This document shows, one piece after another, positions 1-11,000 of a stretch of DNA of 64,000 nt. The notes below the pieces were generated by a model. That model was not told the origin of the DNA. It ran no database searches and saw nothing but the letters and a program-made list of their open reading frames with translations. The first letter of the stretch is position 1. Each line of letters opens with the position of its first letter. A program made the translations under genes and the position numbers. Source of the DNA: Streptomyces scopuliridis RB72 (GTDB taxonomy: Bacteria; Actinomycetota; Actinomycetes; Streptomycetales; Streptomycetaceae); assembly GCF_000718095.1 (NCBI RefSeq), contig NZ_JOEI01000017.1, forward strand, positions 62,001 to 126,000, read 5' to 3'.

Positions 1-379
1 TGGCGTCGGCCGGAGAGATCTCCAGCAGATGGGCTTCGAGCCGGTCGGGGTCGGAGTAGAAATAGACCGCTCTGCCGTCCCGCCCGCGCACGATGTTGAA
101 GACGTCGAAATGGCGCATCTGCTTGCCTTGGAGCGCGCCGAGCTCCAGCCAGATCTGGTGCATCTCATTGCCGGGCCCGTTGCCGAGCAGCCAGCTGACG
201 CAGCAGTCGAAGGTGAAGTCTCCGCGGTCCCACGCGGTGCAGCAGCCGCCCGGGGTTTCGTGCATCTCGAAGATCTGGGTCCGGTAGCCGTTCATCTGCG
301 CGTAGCAGCCGGTGGACAGCCCGCCCAGACCGGCCCCGATGATGATCATCGTCTCCCGGTCGCGGCCCTTTCGCGGCAT
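1..379 (-). CDS. ftdD: FAD-dependent oxidoreductase of the PTM cluster, N-terminal part only (FtdD-like)
   Basis: The 3' part lies outside the window, so only about 126 N-terminal residues are visible. They start MPRKGRDRETMIIIGAGLGG, a dinucleotide-binding GxGxxG fold, followed by TGCYAQMNGY and GGCCTAWDR. These match the phytoene-desaturase/carotenoid-isomerase-like flavoproteins of PTM clusters, which build the carbocycles on the polyene tetramate. The ATG at 379 is preferred over the GTG at 385 because an AGGAGG lies 9 nt upstream of it. The gene follows the paralogous flavoprotein by 14 nt, so the two are cotranscribed. The two N-termini are close paralogues, indicating tandem duplication. 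Family is confident; the exact ring-forming role is inferred from cluster position. Confidence 0.85.
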   Translation of the reverse strand, partial: MPRKGRDRETMIIIGAGLGGLSTGCYAQMNGYRTQIFEMHETPGGCCTAWDRGDFTFDCCVSWLLGNGPGNEMHQIWLELGALQGKQMRHFDVFNIVRGRDGRAVYFYSDPDRLEAHLLEISPADA

Positions 380-393
380 CGTCACGCCCCTCC

Positions 394-2055
394 TCACGTC
401 ATGCTCTTGTCGAGCTGGGGCAGCGGGCCCAGCTTCCCGGGGTGCCACGCCTCGCCGTCCGTGCTCTCCCACGCCCTGAACTCCAGGCCCAACTCCTCGC
501 AGATGTACTGGGTCACGAATCGACCGCCGACGGCCACACGAATCAAGCTGCCGCCTGTGAACCACTGACCTGCCAGGGAGAAGCCGTCGAGTCCCGGCAG
601 CCGCAGACGGTCTTCGTTGATCAACCCCTGCAGCAGGCTGTCGGCGTCGGTGAAGGACTTCCAGGCGATGATGCTGCCGTGCAGATTGCCCGTGTAGCGC
701 TCGGTGGTCACGGGGGTGGCGACGTCAACGACCTCGATGCGGTCGGCGATCCCCGGATGGCACCGCTCAAGGAATTCCCGGACGAACTCCCCGACCTCTC
801 GTTTGCGCTCCCAGTACTTCCTGCGGTCGGTGCGGCGCAGCGTCTTCCAGGAGGCGTAGTCGCTGAAGTAGTTGCAGTAGATCACCGACTTGCCGGCCGG
901 TGCGACCTCCCCGGAGTAGCGGGAGCGCAGCTGCACCACCAGGCTGTTCTGCATGACTCCTGGCAGCCGGGCGCTGTCGGCCTCGGAGAGGAGATGGGTC
1001 GTGCTGTGGGGGACGTCCGGCTCGACGTCCCCCTTGTAGCCGACGAACACCGACACCACGCCCGGGTGGACCACCTCAGACGTGTCCAGCACCAGCTTGA
1101 AGAGCTCCTTGACCTTGGGGCTGGAGTAGCGGCCGTCCAGCAAGCGCTCCATGGTCGCGGCGCCGTCGCAGGCCGACACGATGTGGTCGGCGTAATGCCG
1201 CTCGCCGTTGCGTAGCTCCACGCCGACAGCGCGGTCGTCCTCGATCAGGATCCGTTCCACCCGGGCGCGATAGTCGATCCGGCCGCCGAGGGCGGTGTAG
1301 CGCTCCTCGATCGAGCGGGCCAGACCCAGCGACCCGCCTTGCGGGAACCCGGCGTTGGACCGGCGGGCCCCTGCCATGTGCAAGAGAAAGGGCAACAGCG
1401 GGAAGTCGTGGTCCTGGTAGAAGATGAACGGCAGCGCGCGGCGCAGCAGCGGGTCCTGGAAGCGTGCGGCGAAGGATGCCATGGAGGTCCCGACGGTGCG
1501 CTGGAGCAGTTCCTGCACAGGCAGCGTCTTCCGCAGGGCCGCCGTCCTCTCTTCCGCCGTCTGCAAGGGCGCGGGCTTCAGGGACGGCTCAAGATTGACG
1601 TCGGCGAACCGCCGGAGATCACGGCAGAACGAGCGGATCACCGGCGCGTCCACCGGTGAGAGACGCAGCAGGTGCCGCTCCAGTCGGTCGGGATCGTTGT
1701 AGAAGGCCACCGAGCGGCCGTCTTCGCCGGCGACCGTGTTGAACATGTCGAAGTTCTGGACGGTCTTTCCGTTGAGGGCGCCCAGCTCGCGCCAGATCTG
1801 GTTGGCGTTGTTGCCGGGGGCGGTGCCGGTCAGCCATTCGATGCAGTAGTCGAAGATGTAGCCGTCGCGAGACCACGATGTGCAGCAGCCCCCGGGCAGG
1901 ACGTGTTTCTCGAAGATGCGGGTTTCCATGCCGCTCATCTGGCCGTAACAGCCGGTGGACAGCCCGCCGAGACCTGCTCCGACGATGATGACGCGCGGTG
2001 CGGACCCGGAGAGGCGTTCTCGGGCACTCCACTGCGCCCTGGCACTACGCCCCAT
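394..2055 (-). CDS. ftdC: FAD-dependent oxidoreductase, phytoene dehydrogenase-like (PTM cluster, FtdC-like)
   Basis: 553 residues. The N-terminus has the Rossmann motif VIIVGAGLGGLSTGCY (about residues 22-37) and a PGGCCTSW segment; the C-terminus has the GFSLAGQWFTGGSL flavin-binding region near residue 500, as in phytoene desaturase-type enzymes. In PTM pathways (frontalamide, ikarugamycin, HSAF) such flavoproteins catalyse reductive cyclisation of the polyene chains after release from the PKS-NRPS. The ATG overlaps the end of the PKS-NRPS gene by 11 nt, so translation is probably coupled. The next paralogous flavoprotein starts 14 nt downstream. Which ring this enzyme closes cannot be read from sequence. 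Confidence 0.9.
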   Translation of the reverse strand: MGRSARAQWSARERLSGSAPRVIIVGAGLGGLSTGCYGQMSGMETRIFEKHVLPGGCCTSWSRDGYIFDYCIEWLTGTAPGNNANQIWRELGALNGKTVQNFDMFNTVAGEDGRSVAFYNDPDRLERHLLRLSPVDAPVIRSFCRDLRRFADVNLEPSLKPAPLQTAEERTAALRKTLPVQELLQRTVGTSMASFAARFQDPLLRRALPFIFYQDHDFPLLPFLLHMAGARRSNAGFPQGGSLGLARSIEERYTALGGRIDYRARVERILIEDDRAVGVELRNGERHYADHIVSACDGAATMERLLDGRYSSPKVKELFKLVLDTSEVVHPGVVSVFVGYKGDVEPDVPHSTTHLLSEADSARLPGVMQNSLVVQLRSRYSGEVAPAGKSVIYCNYFSDYASWKTLRRTDRRKYWERKREVGEFVREFLERCHPGIADRIEVVDVATPVTTERYTGNLHGSIIAWKSFTDADSLLQGLINEDRLRLPGLDGFSLAGQWFTGGSLIRVAVGGRFVTQYICEELGLEFRAWESTDGEAWHPGKLGPLPQLDKSMT

Positions 2056-5000
2056 GTGGGGCTCCTTCCATCGCGGGGGAGCGCGTCAGGACACCGCGCA
2101 CCAGCTGGGCGTTGTGCTCGATACGTCCTGGGTCGAGCATGTCGGCGTGGACGCCGGCGCCGCGGAGCACCTCGTTACGGGTGGTCGAGGCACCGTGCCA
2201 GCTCCCGCTCTCGCCCGCGGCGTAGAAGGCGGCCTTCTGTTCGTCGGAGATAACGGCAACAAGTGCGTCCACCGTCCCGAGGTTGGGGGTGCGGCCGCAG
2301 AAGTCGAGGTAGTCCTTGGCCTGGTCGAGGGTCTCCTGAGCGACGGTGTCGGACCCGGTGTGCTTGTGCAGGTGCTCACGGAGCTCCCGCCCGAAGGCCT
2401 CAAGGTGCTCGGCGCCCGGGGTGTAGGAGGCCTGGTTGCGGTAGGAGTCGACGATGACGACATCGCTCACCTCCCGCCCGCGCCGTTCGAGTTCCTTGGC
2501 GACCTCGAAGGCGAGGTTGCCGCCGAGGGAGTAGCCGAGCAGCGCGCAGGCCCCCTCGGGCCGGAGCGAGCCGATCAGGTCGGCATAGCGGGCGACCTTG
2601 TCGTCCCCGGCGACGTAGTTGAACGCCACGAGCTCGCACTCCGGCAGGTGCTCGGCGAACCGCCGGTAGATCAGGCCGTGTCCGCCTGCGGGCGGGAAGC
2701 AGAAGACCGTTGGTCCCGCCCCGCGGTTGAAGCGGAGGTACGGCTGAGAGCCCGGCAGGCGGCCGGTGATGATGTGCTCGACCGTCCTCGCCATCCCGTG
2801 CAGCGTCGTGACCTTGAAGAGCTGGCTGACCGGGATGCTGATGTTGAACTCGCTCTGCAGTCCGTGGATCAGCTCGATCAGCTTGATCGAGCTGCCGCCG
2901 ATCTCGAAGAAGTCGTGCTGGAGACTGACCTCTTCCACACCGAGCAAGGTCGCCCAGTGGTCGGCCATCCGCGTCTCGTAGATCGTCACCGGAGGCTCGT
3001 ATGCTTCCTGGCCGGCCGCGAATCGCGGCTCGGGCAGTGCGGCGACGTCGACCTTGCCGCTGGGAGTGAGAGGCAGTTCCCGCAGTTCGGTGAAGGAGGC
3101 GGGAATGAGATACGTCGGCAGGTGCTCGCCGAGGAATCGACGTAGCTCTCGCCAGTCGAGCGTCGCACGTGGTCCTGCGACGCCGTACGCGCAGAGCGTT
3201 TTGTTGCCGCGACCGTCCGGCCGGGCGACGACGACCGCCTGGGCGAGGTCGGGCCATTGGGCCAGCTGCGCTTCGATCTCACCGACCTCCACCCGATGGC
3301 CACTCACCTTGACCTGGGAGTCGGCGCGGCCGAGAAGCTGGACCCGGCCGACGGCGTCCCAGCGGGCCAGGTCTCCGGTCCGGTAGAGGCGTACGGGTGC
3401 TGCGCCGCCGTCACCACCGAGGGTGCGGCTGATGAAGCGCTCGGCGGTGTGCTCGGGTTCGGAGAGGTAACCAGTGGTGACCCCGGTGCCGCCGATCCAC
3501 AGCTCGCCCGAGACGCCCGGCGGTACCGGTTCGCCGTACTGGTCGAGGATGTATACCTCGGTGCCGGGGAACGGTCGTCCGATCGGCACCATGCGGCCCG
3601 GTTCCAGATCGTCGGTCGGACCTTCGAAGTAGGTGCTGTCGATGGTGGCCTCGGTGAGGCCGTAGGAGTTGACCAGACGGGTGTCCGGGCCGCAGAGGAC
3701 GCGCAGCCGGTCGTACTCCTCGACCTTCCAGGTGTCCGAGCCGACGACCAGCAGGCGCATGAAGTCGAGGCGGGCATCGCCGCGCTCACAGTGGGCCATC
3801 AGGCCGCGGACGACGGAGGGCACGAACTCGGCGCAGTCGACGCGTTCGGCGCGCATCGTCTCGTACAGCCGAGCCGTGTTGAACAGCAGCTCGCGGCCGA
3901 TCAGCACCAGGGTCCCGCCCGAGCACAGGGCACGGACCAGGTCGCCGGTGAAGACGTCGAACGACGGGCTCGCCAGCTGCAGATGGACGCGGACATCGGT
4001 GTCGAGGCGGTACTCCGCACGCCAGGCAAGGTTGGCGGACGCGATGTTGCGATGGCTGACCCGCACAGCCTTGGGACGGCCGGTGGACCCTGAGGTGTAG
4101 ATGACATAGGCCGGGCCGTCCATGTCAACCCTCGGCTCGGTCGCCTCGGGCGGTTCAGTCGCCGTGTCGGACAGCTCCGCCAGGGTGAGCACGCCCGGGT
4201 GCGCGGCGAAGCGCTCGCGGCCGGGGCCGTCGACGACGACGTGCGCGGCCTCGGCGTGGGCGACCATGTATGCCAGCCGGTCGGCCGGGTTGTCGGGATC
4301 GAGCGGCAGATACGCGCCGCCCGCCCTGAGGACCGCGAGCAGCGTGACGATCAGCTCGGTCGACTTCTCCATGCAGACGGCGACCACCGAACCGTCGCGG
4401 ACGCCCAGCTCCCGAAACCGCCGCGCGCGGGTGCGGCTTCGGTGTTCGAGCTCGGCGTAGGTCATGCGCCGAGTCGCACCGTGCTCGGTGGGGACGCGGA
4501 CGGCGGTCGCCTCGGGATGCGCGGAGGCGACTCTGCTGATCAGCTCGTGCACCGGCACGTCGGGATCAACGACCTGGCGTGCGGCGCCGCTCCAGTCGCC
4601 GAGAATCCGCCGGCGTTCCCGGGCGCCCAGCAGCTCCAGTCGGTCGGCCGGGGAGGTGGCGGGCACGCGCGTCAGGGCGTCGAGGAGGGAGACGTAGTGC
4701 GCGGACAACCGCCGCATCGTCTCAGGGAGGAAGAGGTCGGTGTTGTACTTGAAGACGCAGTGGAATCGCTGGTCCGCCTCGTCCTCGTACACCGACAGCG
4801 TGAGGTCGAACTGGCCCTCCTCCTCGGGCAGCTCGATGTACTCCAGACGGTATCCGTGGTTCTCGGTGGCCACCTTGTGGGTGAGCAGGATGAACATGGC
4901 CTGAAAGACCGCGGACCGGCTCGGGTCGTGCTGGAGGCCCAGCTCCTCCACGAGCAGCACGAACGGGTACTCCTGGTTGTCCAGGCCGCCGAGCACGGCG

Positions 5001-8000
5001 TCGCGGACGCGGGCGAGGAGCTGCTCCACCGACGGCTCGTCGCCCAGGTTCACGTGAAGCGGCAGCGGGTTGACGAAGTAGCCGTAGACGGAGGCGAACT
5101 CCTCCTGGGTGCGGCCCATCACCGGGCTGCCGACGACGATGTCGTCCTGCCCGGAGTAGCGGTGGAGCAGGACGTAGTAGGCGCTGAGCAGCACCATGAA
5201 GACGGTCACGTTGTGCTCGCGGGCCACATCGTGGACGCGGGCGCTGAGCTCGGTGTCGAGCACGAAGAACTCGGACGCGCCGTTGTGCGTCTGGACAGCT
5301 GGGCGGGGCTTGTCGGTGGGCAGGTCCAACACCGGGACATCGGCCGGCAGATGGGCCTTCCAGTAGTCGAGCATTCTGCGCGCCTCGGGCCCGGCGAGGA
5401 ACTGGTTCTGCCAGTTGAGGAAGTCGAGGTAGCGCGCGGGGACGGGCGGCAGCTGGGCGGCGCGGCCCTGGCGCAGCGCCTCGTAGACCGCGAGCAGCTC
5501 CTTGATGAAGGTGAAGGTCGAGATCGCGTCGGAGACGATGTGGTGGACGGCCTTCATCAGCACCCAGCGGTCGGGGGCGCGCTGGAAGAGCCGCAGCCGG
5601 ACCAGCGGATCGCGCTCAAGATCGTACGGCTTGCGGTATTCGCGCACGATCATCGAGTGGACGACATCCCACTCCACGCCCTGGACGTCGAAGTGGGCGA
5701 CATCCTGCCGCAGAGCGGCGTCGGCGGCGGGAGCGACCTTCTGCACCGGCTGCCCGCCCTCGTGGGTGAAGTTGGCGCGGAGGCTCGGGTGGCGCTCGAT
5801 CAAAACGCGGAAGGCATCGAACATCAGCTCGGGGTCGAGCTCCACGCGCACCTCGACCGCTCCGCCGATGTTGTAGGCGAAACCGTCGGGGTTGAGCTGC
5901 TTGAGGAACCACAGCGCCTTCTGGTTCTGGGTCAGCGGGTGCCGTCCCTCGTCGTGGAACAGCTCGACCGCAGCGCCGGCGGCGGATTCGCCTCCGTCGG
6001 CCGTCACCAGCTCCGCCAGTCCCTCGTACAGCTGGTCGATCAGTTCGGTGACCGAGGCACCACTGAGCAGCGTGACGACGGGCAGGGCGAGGCCCAGATC
6101 GGCGTAGACGCGGGAGCGCAGCTCCATCGCGAGAAGCGAGTCCAGGCCGAGCGCGCCCAGGGCGGAGTCGAGGTCGATCTGCTCGGCCCCCACCCGCAGC
6201 ACGCTTGCGACCACCGCCGAGAAGCGCTCGGTCAGCAAGGCTCGACGGGGCGCGTCGCCCGCGTCGCGGAACGAGTCGAGGAAGCTGCTCTGTTCCACCG
6301 CCGAGGCGGTCGGACCGCCCACGGCGGCGGCCAGCTCGCGCACCAGCGGTGGCGGGGATACGTACCAGGCGAGGAAGACCGGCCAGTCGACGACGGTGGC
6401 GACGAGCAGTTGCGCGCGATCCTGTCCGATGACGCGTTCCAGCACGGCCATCCCTGCCTCGGGCGACAGCGAGCTCATGCCGCGGCTGCCGCGGTAGTGC
6501 TCGATGAGCCCGAGTTCCTCGATCATGCCGGTCGCCCAGGGGCCCCAGTCGAGGCTGAGGCCGGGCAGGCCGCGGGCGCGGCGATGGTGCGCCAGCGCGT
6601 CCAGGAACGCGTTCCCCGCGGCGTAGTTGGTCTGCCCGGCGGTCGTCAGCAAGGAGGCGATCGACGAGAAGAGCACGAAATGGTCGAGTGGTTCGTCACT
6701 GAGGTGCCGGTGAAGGAGGTACGCGCCGAGAACCTTGGGGTCGTGGACGGCCTCGAACGCCTCCCCGTCCATCTCGGGCAGGAGAGTGTCACGGACCTGG
6801 CCGGCCAGATGGAAGACGCCACGGATCCGCGGCGATTCGAGCCGCCGGTACTCCGCCAGCCAGGCTGTCAGGCTCGCCTCGTCGCAGATGTCGAGGGGCG
6901 CCAACATGGGCTGGGCGCCGAGTGTCTCCAGCTCCTTGACGAATCGGATGGCCCGGCCGGCAGCCGAATCGGCAGCGACCTCGCGCCACCGCCCTCGGTC
7001 GGGCAGCCGGGTCCTGCCGACGAGAATCAGACGCCGTGCGCCCCAAGCGACGAGGGCGCGGCAGAGCAGCCGGCCGAGCGCCCCGAAGGCGCCGGTCACC
7101 AGATAGGCTCCGTCAGCGCGCAGCCGCAGCGGCAGCGGACGGGTAAGGCCGGCGGCCGGCATGAGCCGGCTGGTGTAGCGACGGCCGCCGCGCAGCGCGA
7201 TCTCGTCCTCGTCGTCAGCCGCGCCGTGGGCAGCCATCACCTCCCGCAGCAGCGCCTGGGCTTCTGCCGTGCGGGCGGCGCCGTCACGGCCGGTGGCGGG
7301 ATCGAGATCGATCAGTTTCCCGCGGTGGGCGGTGAGCTCCTGCTGCCACAGCACACGCCCGATACCCCAGGCCGGAGCTGACAGCGGCTCGACCGGATCT
7401 CTGGTCGCGACGGCCTGGCTGCCCCGGGTGACGATGTGCAGTCTGACGCCCGGCAGCGCGGATCGCAGCGTCTGGGCCAGAGCGATCAGGGCGTAGCCCC
7501 CGACGCCGGAAAGCTCGCGCAGTTCGTCGGCGGTCGACACCGCGTCGACCGCGGGCAGATCAAGGTTCCACAAGTGCACGACGTGGTCGTACGGGCGGGC
7601 GCCGTCGGCGCGCAGTTCGGCGAAGAGGCGGTCCAGGTCGGCGGCCGAGCCCGGTCGGACCGTCGACTCCCGCAGGTCGTCGGCGATGCGGTAGGCGGTC
7701 CCTGGGCGCACCAGATGGCAGTCTCCGCCGCGGGTGGCGATCAGTGCCGCGAGCTCGTCGGCCACACCTTGGGCGTCGGCGAGGACCAGGCAGTGGGGCA
7801 CGGCCGTCGCGCTCGGCGCGGCGGTCTCTGTCGGGTACGGCGTGTCGATCCAGGAGACGTCCGCCAGCCAGGAGTCCACGGTGCTCAGGCTGACGGTGGC
7901 GGAGGCCTTCTCGACATCGGCGGCCCGGAATCCGCTGACACGGCCGAGGGATGCGCCGTCGTCTCCGTATACGGCGATGTCGCCCGTGACTTCACCGTCC

Positions 8001-11000
8001 CTCTGGCGGGTGACGGTGGCGTGCGCCCACAGTGGACGGTCGCCGACGGCGGCCATCCGCACCTCGTCGATCGACAGCGGCAGCCGAATGCCCCCCACGC
8101 TCCCTGTCGTGTCTTCCGCTTGCAGGAGCTGCGGGGTCAACAACGTCTGGAAGCAGGCGTCGAGCAGGACCGGGTGCATGTGATGGTGGGCAGCGTCCGC
8201 TTCGATCGGCTCCGTCGGACGGATCCGGGCCAGCGCCTCGTCGGGGCCGATCCACACTTCTTCGATGCCCTGGAACGCGGGGCCGTAGTGGTAGCCGAGC
8301 GCCGCCAGGGCGGCATAGCAGTCAGCGCCGTCGAGGTGGCGCAGGCTGCGCGCGCGCACCGGGTCGGCATCGAGCCGGTCCATGCCGGGAGCGTGCTGCC
8401 CGGAACGGACGATGCCGCGCGCGTGCACGGCCGGCTCCCGGACATCACCGGTCGGCACCGTGGCGACGGTGAACGCGGCGTTGACCGCGGAGAAGGAGAG
8501 CTGCACGGTCGTGGTGTCGCCGCCAGCCCCGTCGACAGCGTTTTCACCGTCTGCTCCCGCCGACAGGAAGAGCGCCTTGCGCAGCTCGATGTCGGCGAAC
8601 ACGGCCTCGCCGCCGGTCATCGCGCGCACCGCCTGTGCCGCCATCTCGACATAGCCCGCCGCCGGGAACAACGCGCTGCCCTGGATGCGGTGATCGCGCA
8701 GATAGGGCAGAGCCTCGACGTCCAGCTTGGCCTCCCAGGCCGGTTCCGCCGTGGCCAGACGACGGCCCAGCAGCGGGTGCTCGCGTCGACCGAGCCGGAT
8801 CTGCTCGACGGACTTCGGCTCCGTCCAGTACCGGTCCCGCTTCCAGGGATAACGAGGCAGCGTCACCGGCCTGCCCCGCGGGTGCAGCACCTCCCAGGCG
8901 ATATCGACACCGACGTTGTGAAGAGCCGCGAGGGAGAGGACGAACTGAAGTCGCTCGTCCTCCTGGCGACGGATCGAGGGGATACTGCGTCCCTCGGCGC
9001 CTTTGGCGGTCAGGCATTCATCAATCGAATGCCCCAGAACGGGGTGTGGGCCGATCTCCAGGAAGAGGCGGTGGCCGTCGTCGACGAGGCGGTCGACGGC
9101 GTCGTGGAAGCGAACGCTGTCGCGCACGTTGCTCCACCAGTAGTCCGCGTTCAGCTCGGAGCCGTCGGCCGGCCCGCGGGCCGCCGCCTCCCGGCCTCCG
9201 GTCAGATAAAGCGGCACCTGTGCGGCGCTGGGCTTCAGCCCGGCGAGTGAGGACAGCAACTCGTCCTTGATCGGGTCCATCCGGGGGCTGTGGTAAGGCA
9301 CCCGCACAGCGAGGAATTTGGCGAAGACCTCTTCCGCCTGGAATTGATCGGCGAGCTCCGCGAGCGCCTCCTCGTCTCCAGCGAGGGTGATCGCCGTCGG
9401 GCTGTTGACGGCGGCCACCGACACACGGTCGGCATACGGCCGCACGCGCCGCTGGGCTTCGTCCTCCGAGAGGCTCACGGCCAGCATCGAGCCGGTGTCC
9501 ACGAGCTTCTGCTGGAGGCGGCTGCGGTGGACGACGACCGTGACCGCCTGCCGCAGGGTGTACACGCCCGCCTCATAGAACGCCGCGGCCTCGCCGGTGC
9601 TGTGGCCGACGATGGCGTCCGGACGGACGCCGCGGCTGCGCCACAAGGCCGCGAGACCGACCTGGACAGCGAAGTTGGCCGGCTGCGCCAGCCAGGTCTC
9701 GCTCATCTGCGATTTCACTTCGTCGGCGAACAGCTCCTCCACCAGCGACCAGCCGGCGAGTTCTTGGATCTCGCGGTCGCAGCGCTCGACCGCCGCGCGG
9801 AAGACCGGCTCGGTCGCGAACAACTGCCGCCCCATTCCCCACCACTGCGGCCCCATGCCGGTGAAGACCCAGACCAGCCGCCGCTGCCGGTCCTCGCGCC
9901 GCTGGCCGAGCACGACATGAGGATGCGTTTCGCCACGCAGATAAGCGTCGAGGGCCTCTTGCAGCGACGCACGCGAGTCGTAGACGATCGACAACCGCGA
10001 TTCGAGGTGCTGCCGACGGCGTGCCAGGGTGTAGCCGATGTCGATCAGCGACACGGCCCGACCACGAGCACGTGCGGACAGCTCCTCGCGGATGCCCGCG
10101 GCGACTTCCGGCAGGAGCGCCGGGTCGCGCGTGGTCAGCGGAAGGATCGAATATCCGGGTACGGCGGAGTCCGCGTCCCGCACTGCCGCCTCCGCGCCCT
10201 GCGCGGCGCCATAGCGCGTCGGCGCGGCTTCGAGCAGAACGTGCGCGTTGGTACCGCCGAAGCCGAAGGAGTTGACTCCGGCGCGCGCGGGCCCGTCGTG
10301 CTCCGGCCAGTCGACCGCCCGGGTCGGGATCTCGTAGGGCAGCGCGTCGAGGTCGATCGCGGGATTGAGCCGGTCGAGGTTGATGTGGGGCGGGATCTTG
10401 CGGTGCTTCAGGCAGAGAGCGGTCTTGATCAACCCGGCGATACCGGCTGCTGATTCCGTGTGCCCGATGTTGGTCTTGACGGAGCCGACGTAGCAGGCAG
10501 CGCCGGGTTTCCTCCCGATCGACAACGCCCGCCCCAACGCGGCTGCCTCGATCGGATCGCCGACCGGGGTCGAAGTGCCGTGGGCCTCGACGTACTGCAG
10601 GCTGCCGGGCTCGATGCCCGCGCCGGCGCAGACCCGCTCGATCAGGGCGACTTGGGCGTCGGCGTTCGGCACGGTGATGCCGCCCGTGCGGCCGTCCTGA
10701 TTGACGCCGCTGCCGATGATCACCGCATGGATCGGATCGCCGTCGCGCAGGGCGTCGTCCAGGCGTTTGAGCGCGACCAAGCCGACGCCTTCGGCACGAA
10801 CGTAACCGTCTGCCGATGCGTCAAAGGCGCGGGAGCGGCCGTCCGGCGAGAGGAAGCCGCCCTTGGTCTCCGCGATGGTGTACTGGGGCGCCATGTGCAG
10901 CAGCGTGCCCCCGGCGAGGGCGAGGCTCGTCTCGCCACGGTTCAGGCTCTGGCAGGCCAGGTCAACCGCCACCAGCGAGGAGCTGCACGCCGTATCGAGG

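Noticed and set aside
4199..7381. A 1060-residue plus-strand open frame opposite the PKS-NRPS gene
   Set aside because: It is antisense to recognised KR, ACP, C and A domains and has no domain content of its own; long antisense frames are normal in high-GC DNA.
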